Both the position numbers and the translations under genes were made by a program. Positions 37,538 through 48,283 of a DNA stretch of 64,000 nucleotides are shown here, in pieces (positions within the stretch are counted from its first letter, which is position 1; every line of letters starts with the position of its first letter). Under the pieces are notes generated by a model. The model saw only the letters and a list, made by a program, of their open reading frames with translations, did not search any database and was not told where the DNA came from. Source of the stretch: Brachionus plicatilis (taxonomy: Eukaryota; Rotifera; Eurotatoria; Ploima; Brachionidae); assembly GCA_010279815.1 (NCBI GenBank), contig QEOQ01000522.1:89378-153377 (forward strand), in the 5' to 3' direction.

Positions 37538-37690
37538 AAAAAAAAACAAAAATATTTAGTGAAATTTTTTCGGAATATTTTTGAAAAATTCTTATTTTAA
37601 AAATTTTCCGAAAATTTTGCGAATTATTTTCGAAATTTTTGAGTTTTTTCGAAAATTTTCGAAAAATTTTCGTTAATACTATTAACTGGG

Positions 37691-38307
37691 TTTAAAAAAA
37701 GTCAATTTTTCTAGAAAAATTCGTTTAATCAGAGTGTTTTCAAATGCGGTTCATCACTTGCTAAAGATTTAAGATTATTCAGTCTTACTATCTTTTTATT
37801 TGAGTAAATGGAGTGAGCTCAGTCAAATCTGATAATCTAAATTTTATTGAATTTTTTAAAAAAGTTTGGAAAAAGAAATAAATCTTTTTAAGATAAATAA
37901 GATACAAAGATATAAATAGGCTCCACTTTTTAAAAAAGGGTTGACCCTCTTTTTTATGTTCTGAACTGTATAAATTTCTGCTATTTTTGTCTTACATAAA
38001 ATTAGGCACAAAAATTTCTGTAACATTTATCATTCATTTCCCATGGAACAGAAAATTTAAATATTTTACGAAAAATAACGTTAAATTTATTAAAAACTTT
38101 TAATTATTTAAAAAATATTATGCGCTGAATTTTTGAAGCACTTAGATATCAAAATTTTAAGTTTCTTTTTTGTTAAAACTCTCAATATTCAGATGTGTTG
38201 TGTTGATAATGAGACTCTTTTAGTGCCCCAAAATAATAAATTGTAGTCATGATTTAATAAAAGCTGCTTAAAAAATATTTTAAGCAGCTTTTATTGCTCT
38301 TTAGGAT
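37691..38307. other. AT-rich spacer with repeat copy
   Basis: Mostly non-coding. About 38125-38300 is the inverted copy of the repeat at 24500-24760, with AAGCACTTAGATATC and CGAGACTC-type words mirrored. No gene seen. Confidence 0.5.
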
Positions 38308-39389
38308 TGTCTGTAAATTGTCCCCGAAATAATTAATACCCGTGAATTTATCCCCGTTGAATTTATACCAGTTTAAAAAATAAGGAAATTGTCCCCGAAT
38401 CAAAATATGCCCAAAATAATTTATTCCCTTTTCGAAAATCTGGAAATAATCCCCGTTGAAATAATTTCCGTAACCAAAAAAATTAGACCAGTTAAATTTT
38501 TTGTAGTAAAATATTTAATTGTCCAATTAAATTATATTGTTTAATAATTCGATAATAAAAAAAACTGAAGTTTTTTTTCCCTTTTATTCAAAACATGATC
38601 TAAAACTATTTAAGAACTCACAAGTTTATTTAAGCTAAATTGAGAAATCCATTTTTTTTCTTATTACTTTATTATAATTTTTTTTTAATTGTATAAAAAT
38701 GGCCAAATTTGTCCAAATAATCTTTCGAAATCAAAAAATTTTGGCACAGTGAAAGCGATAGCGACGAAGAGTTTGATTACATCAAAAGTTTAAAAAATAA
38801 TCAAGTTCTTGAAAAAAGTCGAGAAAAAGTTTCTTTGGAATCAAATACATCAAAACGTTTAGTTGAGTTAACCTAAGATGCTATTAATAATGAAATTTAA
38901 CATTATTGGAAATCCAACAATTTCAAACGTAAACGTATCAACAAAAATGACATTAAGTTTGCAACTAACCGTCTAAAAAAAAATTCGCATTGAAGAGACA
39001 AACAATATGCACCTTGCGTTCTTAGAACGAAATCGTGATCAAGTTTAATTTTTTTAAAAATTTTCTCTAATTTCATTAAAAAAAAAAATTTTCTTTTATT
39101 TCTTTTCAATTCGTCAAATAAATTTTTATTAAATAACCAATTGAATATTTCTTATCTCTTTAAAAACAGGAATCAAAAAATCGGGGACGATTTCCAGTTA
39201 ATATTAATTTTTATTTTAGTCCTTTTTTTAGATATAATTTACTTTGGGAATAATTTGCCACGGGAATGATAAAAACGGGGATAATTTTCAGTTAATATTA
39301 ATTTTTATTTTAGTTATTTTTCGGATATAATTTACTTTGGGAATAAAATGCCACGGGAATGAAAAAAACGGGGATAATTTACAAAAGAC
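38308..39389. mobile_element. TIR element with CCCCG/GGGAAT word arrays
   Basis: Left end includes GTCTGTAAATTGTCCCCGAA and CCGTGAATTTATCCCCGTTG. The right side includes CGGGGATAATTTACAAAAGA followed by CCC (to about 39389), approximately inverse. Arrays of TATCCCCG, TTCCCG and CCACGGGAATGA words occupy 38310-38470 and 39180-39385. The interior has a decayed plus-strand coding region. Confidence 0.6.
38740..39050 (+). pseudogene. Decayed small gene in the CCCCG-word element
   Basis: The plus strand reads HSESDSDEEFDYIKSLKNNQ, then KSREKVSLESNTSKRLVEL, a stop, HYWKSNNFKRKRINKND and IKFATNRLKKNSH, another stop, then RDKQ. It is an acidic start followed by a basic helix-like part. The second half resembles, by eye, the basic peptide encoded at 48850-49037 in the TATCCCG element. 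Stops make it non-functional. Function unknown; an accessory protein of a DNA transposon is possible. Confidence 0.35.
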
Positions 39390-39466
39390 CCTTTTTAGTA
39401 ATTATTCTTTGGCGATGATATTTGACTTATTTCTTTTAAATAAAGTAATTTTTTTATTTGTAATTA

Positions 39467-39720
39467 TTTGTGAACGTAATATCACCTAACCCGAGAACAT
39501 GAACTGTTTACCTAATATGTGAACATATGTTCACCTAACCAACTAGACCCAAACTTTCTATAGAGCTTTTCACAGAAATAACTAGGAGATGTAGAAAAAA
39601 AAATATTCTAGATGGTGATCTCAATTCTAAAGCAAAAAAATAAGGCTGTTTTGCAGAGAATGAGAATGGTCTCATCCTTAAGAAAACCCTTAGCACCTTT
39701 CTGTAATTAATGACGTTACT
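39467..39720 (+). pseudogene. GTGAAC MITE remnant joined to a LINE endonuclease relic
   Basis: 39467-39550 is the end of a GTGAAC-word MITE (ending CAACTAGACCC). 39551-39720 is the same LINE endonuclease stretch as at 23270-23412, here on the plus strand (DGDLNSKA around 39613). MITE and LINE meet at the same position as in the 23.4 kb copy. Confidence 0.6.
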
Positions 39721-39959
39721 AAATTCACATCATTCTTCAGTAAAAAATGATATAAAAAAGGTGAAAATAAGTAAAAAAAAAAAAAAAAGTAAAACATAAA
39801 CCTTATTAAAATTTAATTATTTTCAAAAAAAAATTGTTTTATTAATTTATTTTTTTAAACTTTTGGAAAATTTTAAATATTTATTTTTTATTTTTATTTG
39901 TCTTTTTTTTTTTTGCTAGGAAGCTCTATTATTTGTTTTGCTTTCTTTTTACCATTTTT

Positions 39960-40210
39960 TACTTAAAAAAATGTGAATTTACAAAAATTACGTAATTTTA
40001 CGTAAAATTGTTTAACAAAAAAATGACTTCTTTTTATCGAACAAAATTGAAAAAATTCCAAAATTCTTCGAAAAAAAAAAAAACTCATAATTTTTGGCCC
40101 TTTTACAATTAGCGTAAAAAAGTAGAAATCAAGGTATTTTAACATAAATTTTCGAATTTTTCAGATAAATTTCGTAAATTTACAAAAGAAAATTTTCCAA
40201 AAATTACATA
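39960..40210. repeat. TTACGTAA repeat with empty insertion site
   Basis: Matches 22080-22240 plus 22775-22830 from CNK intron 4, but without the 536-bp MITE: the target TAATTTTT is at 40088-40095. Contains several TTACGTAATTTTACGTAAAA-type words. Confidence 0.7.
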
Positions 40211-40379
40211 AAGTTCTACTTTTTTACGTGATTTTCCGTAAAAATTACCAAAGAAATCAAATCAAATCATTACTGTATCTACATTATGCCTTTTTTTTTA
40301 AATATTTGAAAAGCTTTTAGCTAGACAAATAAATAAATATTTTGAGATAAATTAACTTTTTTATAGTGGGCGGCATGGT

Positions 40380-40500
40380 TGTATGTCTACCTACTTATGT
40401 CAAACAGCTCTTCATGAGTTCATATCTTTCTTAAATGAAGCTATCGATCTAAAGCTTCTTTACCTGTCTCGATTTATAGATTTTAGAAAGGCTAAATAAT
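40380..40500 (+). pseudogene. LINE reverse transcriptase fragment
   Basis: Short plus-strand relic reading TALHEFISFLNEAIDLK and LYLSRFIDFRKA, the RT region leading to the first catalytic aspartate (F-DF-KA). Surrounding frames are decayed. Confidence 0.55.
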
Positions 40501-40869
40501 CCATAAATGATAAATCCTTTGTTACTCTTACTTAAACTTTTTCACTAGTTACAAATGAATCTCGAATAATTCAATTGACAGGCTGGTACTAAAATTCTGA
40601 AATTCAGTACTTTTAAGTTGCCTAAATAAAACATCAACTTAATATACAATCAAGCATTTAAATCTTTAGGTTTTTAAGTATTTGAATAACTTGACAATAA
40701 TTTATGAAGAGTTAATCATAAATGAATGAAAAAATAAATGAAGAGTTAATCAATCTCTAAAAAGGCAGGAGCACTAGCCTGTCAATTAACCTAGAACTAG
40801 ACCTAAAGAAAAAAAATTTTTGGTTGAAAAAAAGGCGAATTTGGTTAAGGAAATAAAATTTTTTGAAAA

Positions 40870-40960
40870 AAAACAAAATTTCGACAAATTCGCGTATATA
40901 AAAATTGACGAAGATCTGCCTATTTAATATGGAAAATTTAATTAATTCTCTTTGCTAAAA
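40870..40960 (-). repeat. Repeat copy with empty site for the 1.64-kb element
   Basis: Inverse copy of 20195-20238 joined directly to 21876-21920. It reads, on the minus strand, GGCAGATCTTCGTCAATTTT then TATATACGCGAATTTGTCGA, uninterrupted. It documents the state before the element 20239-21875 inserted. Confidence 0.75.
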
Positions 40961-41255
40961 TTATTTCCCTCTTTTTGTAATCATGCATGCAATGGGATGA
41001 TGAGTTAAAATTTTTGAAGCTGCTTTAAGGAAAAAAATATTATCGAAGCTAAAAATTGTCAAATTTAGATTTTTTTTCAAACAAATTAAAAAATTTTCTT
41101 TAATTTGCATAAAAGAGGTCTTTATTGTGAATTTATTAAATCAAATTATTAAACAGAATTTTTTCAACTTTTCATTCATACTAGGATTTAAACAAAAAGA
41201 AAATTAAACATTAATACTTTTTCTTGAAGATCATAACTTCTTAACTGCTAAAAAG

Positions 41256-42394
41256 GGTTGTCCCTAAAATGCGGAATCGGAAGAGAGATACCTAATATTC
41301 GGAAAGGGAAGATTTTTATTTTATTATATTATATTAAAAAAATCTAGGTTATTATTAATAAAAACAAGTGAATCTAATCGATTAATAAAATTTATATTAA
41401 AAAAAAAAAATTATTTTAAGCACAATTCCCAACAAACCATGAACCAAGTTGACTTACATTTTTTTTTTCATTTGGCCTAAGGCATTTTATATGTGAAACA
41501 TTTTCTCAATTCAATAATTTTTACTACTTCATAATGGATTTTACAATTCAAACTAAATAAAAAAATTTCAAAATTTTATTTTTCCAATTCCGCATTTTAT
41601 TTTTATAGATTCCGCTTCCGCATTATAGAAAATCTAATTTCATTATTATTATTATTAATCTGCAACTAGCCTAATGGCTTGCGGAGCTTGGAAAACAAAT
41701 TTTACCAAGCTATGGCAGATAAATTTCTATTAAATTAGCACGAATTAAATTTATCATATGTGTTCTTGAACGAATTTGTTGAAGTTGCAATTTTTATTTC
41801 TTCTGGCAAGCTATTCCATAATGGTACTGTTCGATTAGAAAAGAAGTTGTCTCTGACTGAGCAATTCTTAACAAGCTGTCTATAAAGTTTTGTCTTGAGT
41901 ATCTCGTTGAGCCTGCCGGTCCATGATTCTCGTAAGTGGATGATACCAAGATACTTGGTTGAAATTTTTTTTTAATTTGTAAAGTTGAATCATGTCACCT
42001 CTTTCCCTTCTCTTTTCCAGTGTTGTTAATCCTAGATGAAGTAGTCGTTCATCGTATTTTTTATTTCTCAGTGATGGAACACTTTTAGTTGCTCGTCTCT
42101 GCACTTTTCTATATGCTTGATGTCTTGTTTCCTGTTCGGATTCTATGCAGCAACTGCATACTCTAGTCTCTGGACATGTGATGTATATAAGACTTTGAAG
42201 GTTTTGGCCTTCCATTTTGTAAAAGTTTTTTTAAGATTCCCGAGGACTATGTTCGATTTAACTACAATATTTCGTATGTGGTCATTCCACTTTAGATTGT
42301 CTTTTATTGTGATTCCCAAGTCTCTCTCAATTTCATGACGATTTTCCGCATTTTAGGGTCACTTTCCGCTCTGCTTCCGCATTTAGGAACAACC
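41256..42394. mobile_element. TIR element with TTCCGCATTTT words, split by a LINE
   Basis: Left end GGTTGTCCCTAAAATGCGGA; the inverse of the right end reads GGTTGTTCCTAAATGCGGAA. The words ATGCGGAA and TTCCGC repeat inside both ends (41270-41310, 41585-41625, 42345-42385). A LINE 3' fragment (41644-42328) sits inside. Flanking 9-mers GCTAAAAAG and GCTTGAAGG are only partly alike. Confidence 0.6.
41644..42328 (-). pseudogene. 5'-truncated LINE, end of ORF2 and 3' UTR
   Basis: Flanked by AATTTCAT (41636-41643 and 42329-42336). The frame 42215-41880 encodes the end of a LINE ORF2 after the [22 protein letters not shown] and [20 protein letters not shown], typical of CR1/Jockey-type elements. 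Upstream in another frame, near 42270-42340, is DLGITIKDNLKWNDHI. The 3' end matches that of the relic at 26163 and finishes in an ATT microsatellite. Truncated at the 5' side, so not active. Confidence 0.8.
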
Positions 42395-42899
42395 GCTTGA
42401 AGGGTTCAATTAACAAATTCAACAAATTCAAAACGTTTATTAATAACAAATAATTAAAAAAATCTATCTACTGTCAACCACATTGAGCTTCAAAATAATC
42501 TGCTGTACTTTAAGTCGTCTCTTCTTAATTAATTTTTATAATTCCTCACTTTTGATTGATTCTATTATTTTAAAGATTGAATCTTGTTGGGATTTTCTTC
42601 TGATCCTTTTTCAAATTAACAAAATTGAAAAGGAAACAAAATAATAATTTGTCAGTCAAATTTTTAAGATCTTTTAAATTGTCTAAAAATGAAGGCAGTT
42701 TCGATCACGTTTTCTTATTTAGTTTCATGATTTTATTGCAGCATTGAGAATATTTTAGATACAAGTTTCTTTCAGAACAATTCAAAAAATTTAAAAAAAT
42801 AATTAAGAAATGCTAAATTTAATTGAAAAAAATCGAGGAATTAAATATTTTATTATACTATTATATTATATTAAAGCAAATTACGACAATTATAAAAAA

Positions 42900-43000
42900 G
42901 AATTTAACAATCGGCTGTCATAGTGAGGAAAACCCTAACTCGCAGGATTACTCCTGTTACATCCTAAACTATTATTATTATTATTTTATTATTATATTTT
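42900..43000 (+). mobile_element. Short LINE 3' end with ATT tail
   Basis: A GC-richer stretch (GGAAAACCCTAACTCGCAGG) followed by an ATT microsatellite at about 42970-43000, the pattern of a very short retroelement insertion. A similar case is at 48600-48700. Confidence 0.4.
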
Positions 43001-43489
43001 AAATGATTTAGAATTTAATTTAAATTTTGAATTTAATATTTTTTTTCTTTTTATTTTTTTTGACTTGAAAATTTATTTTTTAAAAATAAGTTTTTTGTCG
43101 TTCCATATAGTTATTAAGGCAGATCAAATGGCTTGAATACAAAACTTTTTTTTCTTAGGTCAAATTTGACCCATTTCAGTCTATAAGCGAATATTGGGTC
43201 ATTTTTGACCCGATTTACAAACCTTTATTTATTGATTTTTTTTCATTTGAACGAAATTTTTAAAGCATTTTTTAAGAACCAATTAATTTTGAAAATTCAA
43301 TTTAAAGACGAATGAATTGATCATATAGTAAAAACAAAGGTATGTAATTAAAATGCTTTTTAATTTACATTTTTTCACTACTTAAGTTATTTGACCTTCA
43401 AATCAAACTTTTTATGTCATTTCTTTATACTCTTTCTACAAATATTGCAAATATGCAAATTTTCTCACATGATTTATCTCTCTATTGTA

Positions 43490-44649
43490 ACGGGTGTTCA
43501 ATAAAGGTTGGCGCGAGTTTGTTTTCGATAAAATCTGTTGATTGGTTCATACAAAACTTTTGAAATTTTATACATATATACATTAGACCTTCATGATTAT
43601 AAAACACTTTGTATAATTTATCTGCTTTGTTTATACCGGAAATAAACGGCATAACCTTGACTCCACATAAATAATCTCAATGTCCTCCTAGTTAATGATA
43701 TTATTTTAATAAGTTTTATATATCATTTGATAGATAATCAAACAAGGATCAAGATTATATATAGATCTTTTTTTTATTACATTCGGTTCAAAAGATATAC
43801 TCAAAAACCCTTAAATTTTAACCTTATTTTAAAAAGTAAAAAATTTGGTATATTTTTGATTTTGATCGCATAACTTTTGAATGGAACAAGATATTTACAC
43901 CAAATTTTGAACACTTTTATAAATTTGATTCAACTTCATAAAAAAATAAAAATTTTTACAATTTATTATTTCCTTCACTATTTTATATAATCTTTTTTAT
44001 TAAAAATCTATGGTAGTCTTTAAGTCAAATTTTATTTATAATCACTTAGTTCAAAGTATAAGTTTGTGTGCTTAAATTAAAGCTAATAAACTGAGCTTTT
44101 ATTTGATATACAATATTTATGATTGTTCCTTTGTATTTTCAATTCAGAATTAAAAAAAAAGTATTTATTTTTAAAGTTTATTAATTATTCGAATAATTTC
44201 CTTTTGAATTCTCTAAATTACGAACTCTTTTAGTAAAAGAACAAACTGATTTTTTAACCTCACCTGTTGGTACTTTAGTGATTGCTCTTTTTATTTCTTC
44301 AATAAATTCATCCCTCGTTGCGAATTTATTCACCTTCATACGCGTAACAATCGCATTCCAAAGATAAAAATCGCATGGGTTCAAGTCAGGTGAATTGGGC
44401 GGCCAAATTTCTTTCGAAATAAACAAATGTAGATTATTTCTACAATAGTTCTGGCTTATATTTGCCGTATGTGGCTTCGCCCCATCCTGCCGTTTATTTC
44501 CGGTATAAACAAAGCAGATAAATTATACAAAGTGTTTTATAATCATGAAGGTCTAATGTATATATGTATAAAATTTCAAAAGTTTTGTATGAACCAATCA
44601 ACAGATTTTATCGAAAACAAACTCGCGCCAACCTTTATTGAACACCCGT
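43490..44649 (-). mobile_element. Tc1/mariner element with long TIRs
   Basis: 1160 bp, ends ACGGGTGTTCAATAAAGGTT and its inverse, with a TA duplication (43488-43489 and 44650-44651). The terminal repeats are about 180 bp and nearly identical. The empty site is visible in the LINE at 30859, whose inverse reads CTCTATTGTACTATAC without the insertion. It keeps only the end of a transposase gene, so it is non-autonomous. Confidence 0.92.
44181..44485 (-). pseudogene. Mariner-type transposase, C-terminal part only
   Basis: The minus frame starts within the right terminal repeat and runs to the stop at 44181. It shows QDGAKPHTANISQNYC, the region of the second catalytic aspartate, and WPPNSPDLNPCDFYLWNAI with the third acidic residue (the PDLNP-D signature of the IS630-Tc1-mariner superfamily). 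The DNA-binding N-terminus and the first catalytic aspartate are gone because the remaining interior is only about 800 bp. The frame itself has no stop, suggesting recent deletion. Confidence 0.85.
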
Positions 44650-44905
44650 TACTATACTATTTTTTCTTTTTTTAAAATTTATTAGTCCTACAATTATTTA
44701 ATTCTTTCAAAACATGTCTAACATTATATCTACTTTTATCTTAATTATTTTTTTTTTATAATTGTATATTTTAATCTCATAAAATTATCTTATATTATTG
44801 TATTTTGATCATTGGGCTGAAAGGAAGGACTAAGTTCCATTCCAACCTGCCCGGGTATTACCCTAATTATATTTTTAATAATAAATAATATTTATACTCT
44901 TTCTA

Positions 44906-46430
44906 AGGTAAATATGTTGATTGAATGCTAAATATGGAAAGCTGGCTCCATTATTTTCTCTTTTTCATTAAATTATAAAAATACACGCTTGCTTTGAATT
45001 TTCTAACAAATACTTCAAAATTTTAAATTTTACCAACTTCTGCATATTTTAAAAAATCATGTTTTCAAAAAAAAATTGCTTTAAATTTTGATAATATTTG
45101 GAAAACTCTTGTTCACTCATTTACTAAAACTTTGTGCCATTTTTTTTTTTGATTTAGCTACATTTGTTTACACCGTTCCACCATCATACAATCAAATTGT
45201 ATGCATCCCAAATTCAGTAAGTAAATAAATTAACCAAATTGTAGGGGCAAAGCAAAATGTAGAGAAAATTTTTTTTAAATAAAATTAAAGTATGATTTAT
45301 TTCTTAAAAAAGATTTCATTTGTTTGCTGAAAATTTGAAAAATTCGATAAAAAAATTTAATTTTAGTTTTTCACGATGAGTATTAAAATATGCTTTTTAA
45401 AAGATTCTTCTAAGAGGACTAAATTTACTAATTAAGATATGAGAAAAAATAGTATGATTAATTTAAGTATTAAGGTTTATATTTTGTTAAAATAAACACT
45501 TACAGGGCTGTTCATTTATTTTCTACTATTGTAAATATTAGGCGTTCAATGTATTTTGCTTAAGATCTAATTTTGCAAATTAATTGATTATTAAAAATGC
45601 TTAAAGCATTACATTCACATGAAAAAAAAACTTGCAAATCAATCAAAAAAATTAAACTACTTTATATCTGTAAAATTGACAGATATTTTCAATAATAAAT
45701 TCTTTTCACAAGAATTCTAGAATTAGAATTAATTATTGGAGTCGCTTCATTAAAAAATCTACTTATTTTCCTAAATCTTTAAATATTTTAATCTTGAACA
45801 AATTTGCCTTTTTTGTTGATACTTTATATTTTACGTAAATTATGGGAAACTCACGAAATTTTACCATATTTAAAGGAAAATATGATGAATTCATGGTATC
45901 GTAGCAGCACTGTATCACAAATAAAATTTCGAATACGAATTAAGATTGAAGTTTAAATTTTAAAAACTTAAAATAATTCATTAAAAGTGCACTTTTATTT
46001 ATAATTATTAAAATTTTCTATAAGACTTTTGTCTTTATAAGAAATCTATTTTAAATTCTCAAGTTTAGCTTTCTGTGTACTTTTTTTTAATTTTTTTTTA
46101 TTATTTTTGTTACTTATGGGTCTTGAATTAATAATTAATATTTAAAAGTTATTACTATTAATTAAAGTAATGTAATCAATAGTTAAATTCAAATAGCAAA
46201 TTTGATTCATTAATAATTCAATTTTCACGTTTTTAATTAATTTATTTTTAAAGAAAAATAGATACATTTTAAATATCAAAATTAAAGATAGAAATTGAAT
46301 TTTGATTAAATCAAAATGTCAAAAAACTTATCGAATTTAAATGATTAAATGATATGTTTAAACATGTTTAGGCACGTTTAAATATTTTATATTTCAGGAA
46401 AAAAAGAAGAAATTGTTAGGTAGCAAAAAT
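44906..46430. other. AT-rich spacer with one exon-like segment
   Basis: Mostly featureless AT-rich DNA. The one notable part is 45158-45216, described separately. Confidence 0.5.
45158..45216 (+). other. Isolated exon-like segment
   Basis: 59 bp of balanced composition, preceded by a T-run and GATTTAG and followed by GTAAGTAAA, a perfect donor. All three frames are open; one reads TFVYTVPPSYNQIVCIPNS. It could be an exon of an unidentified gene or a 5' exon of the downstream GPCR. In the frame ending SQI plus two bases it could join 56040, just ahead of the GPCR start. Not proven. Confidence 0.35.
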
Positions 46431-46675
46431 CCTCTCTATATTCTCCAACCAGTCTTACGACCAATCGAACAGAATGACTCCATCATGCCCTGACATATCT
46501 CTCACTCGAGTGATATTTTATTATATTAAGCCTTGAGTTACAGCGCTCTTTTAATTGATCCACCATTGGACTAAATGTAAGTTATGAGTCTAATATGATG
46601 CCTAAGAATTTGAATTTTTTCTCGTTATTTAAATTCCTATCATTGATATTAACGTCAAGATTCCACGATTGCCTG
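46430..46675 (-). pseudogene. LINE RT C-terminal relic
   Basis: GC-richer minus-strand relic: NLNNEKKFKFLGIILDS, a stop, then LTFSPMVDQLKERCNSRLNI. FLGIILD is the conserved block after the RT palm in LINEs. Stops and shifts follow. It abuts the TATCCCG element. Confidence 0.65.
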
Positions 46676-46897
46676 CCAATTTATCCCGAAAATATTTTAT
46701 CCCGTTTATTTTATCCCAATTTATTTTATCCCGTTTTCTTAAATAAGAAATATATTCCGATTTAAAAAAAAGAAAAGGATGGTAATTACCTGTATTGCTC
46801 AAATAATTATTTTCTGTTCAAAATAATTAGTTAATGTCAATATTTAGAAATTACGATTATTTTTTAAAAAATATTTATTTTAAAAAACTATCGAATA

Positions 46898-46960
46898 AAA
46901 ATTAAATTGTCACGACGCGTTTCGACCAAATGGCCTTCTTCAGGTTTTAAGACTGAAAGA
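46898..46960 (-). ncRNA. Candidate hammerhead ribozyme of a Penelope-like element
   Basis: The minus strand reads CTGAAGA (46943-46937), stem II GGCC-loop-GGTC, GAAA (46923-46920), a short self-complementary CGCG, then GTC (46916-46914) as the cleavage triplet. This is the order of the hammerhead core CUGANGA...GAAA...UH with a minimal stem III, the form known from Penelope-like elements. It lies about 300 bp downstream of the Penelope endonuclease frame on the same strand. Stem I pairing (AC/GT, then GTC/GAC across an internal loop) is imperfect. Confidence 0.7.
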
Positions 46961-47240
46961 AAGAATAAAATTTAATAATAAAAAATTTTTTAATTAAAAA
47001 AAGGAAAAAAAAGTAATATTTTACATAATAGAAATAATTGCTTTTCAAATTATTATTTAATTATTACAAAAATAGGTAATTAGAATAAAATTAATACAAT
47101 AAAAAATAGTTTTTGAAATTAATGTAAAATTAATGTCGAATTTTCATAATTGAAATTTAATATTTAAATTTAGAATAATTTTTTACAATTCAAAAAATCA
47201 AAGTTAACAAAAATTAAAGATAAAAAATTTTAAAAAATTT

Positions 47241-48145
47241 TTATGAAAAACTTAGAGATTTTATATATTCAATTTTAGGAATTTTTTTGTTCATAATAGG
47301 TATATTAAATTTTAAGAAAAAGTTTATAAGATCAGTTTCAGTTGATTTTCGAACAATGTCTTGTTTCAGGTCAGATTTAAATATAAAGAATGAAAAATCT
47401 TCTTCAACATGATTTATTTTATTAAAGTGAATAGATACTTCTGAACATGAATTAAAATTACTTAGAGATTTTCTAATATCTTTTTTAAATTTCCTAATTG
47501 AATATAAATGATCTAATATTCTTATTTTAGCTTTTCTAGATGATTCACCTATATAAAATAATTTACATTTATTACATTTAATTATATAAACTATTCCAAT
47601 CGATTCACAATTTGAGTCACTCAAGAATGGAATATAAAGTTTTTTATATTTCAAATAAAACTTTTTTTCGGTAAATTTACAGCTCAAACATCCAAGGATA
47701 TCACACTTATCTGAGTAAAATTTTCTAGTATTATTTAGTTTAAAATTTAATATAAATAAAGAACCTATATTTTTCTGAATTTTATTTACCACCATTAATT
47801 CCATATTTTTCAAAAAACTAGAATCCATTTTTATCTTTTGAAAAGAATCTTTAATAATTAAATTAAGCTCTGAAATATTTTTATCAAATGAATTAAAAAA
47901 TTTTAATTCTGAATTAGGTAAAAGTGACTTTCTTTTATAGGGAAGGAGATCACTTCTTTCCTTTTTAGCTATACTACGACATATTCCTGAAACTTTTTTA
48001 AAATCATAACCTTGTTTAGTTAATTGTACTATCAGATCTCTAGAATCATAACTGGAAGATAGTCGACTTACATAAAGAGTGTAAGAGATTAAAGCTATCT
48101 TATTCTGGTCAAAAAGTGGATTTAGTGAAAAGACTTCGAGATTAC
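47241..48145 (-). pseudogene. Penelope-like element fragment: RT end plus GIY-YIG endonuclease
   Basis: An open minus frame runs from about 48142 to the stop at 47241, roughly 300 codons, although its first ATG is at 47828. The N-terminal part resembles the end of Penelope RT: LISYTLYVSRLSSSYDSRD, LTKQGYDFKKVSGICRSI and LLPYKRKS. Next come the cysteine motif CDILGCLSCKF and the GIY-YIG nuclease GIVYIIKCNKCKLFYIGESS...KIRILDHL with the conserved Arg and His. The RT fingers and catalytic palm are absent, so it is 5'-truncated. The frame is otherwise undamaged, suggesting a recent insertion. Lysine and isoleucine richness follows the genome's composition. Confidence 0.85.
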
Positions 48146-48283
48146 TTTAAAAATAACCTCTAAATATTAATTAAATCATCTAAATTCTAAAATGATCTTG
48201 CAATGTCGACACTAAAGAACTAGATAGAAAAGCACTCCTGTTTTCATATAATCGCATTAGCTTTTAATCAAAAATTTATTGAG

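Larger units (their letters stand above)
35210..37690. mobile_element. TIR element with CCCAGTTA ends and TTTTCGAAAA arrays
   Basis: Left end CCCAGTTACAAGAAAATTCA; the inverse of the right end reads CCCAGTTAATAGTATTAACG. Both flanks carry dense arrays of TTTTCGAAAATTTTCG words (35225-35350 and 37560-37675). The interior holds a three-exon gene on the minus strand (36590-35528) and a nested foldback (37076-37537). I could not find a target duplication. I do not recognise the superfamily. Confidence 0.6.
43439..44890 (+). mobile_element. 5'-truncated LINE copy, 15-bp target duplication, with a mariner inside
   Basis: About 290 bp of LINE 3' end, the same family as 30859-34709, now on the plus strand. 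It includes CTCACATGATTTATCTCTCT and AACCTGCCCGGGTATTACCC, ending in an AATAATAAATAA tail. Flanked by TTTATACTCTTTCTA at 43424-43438 and 44891-44905. Interrupted by the Tc1/mariner element 43490-44649. Confidence 0.9.
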
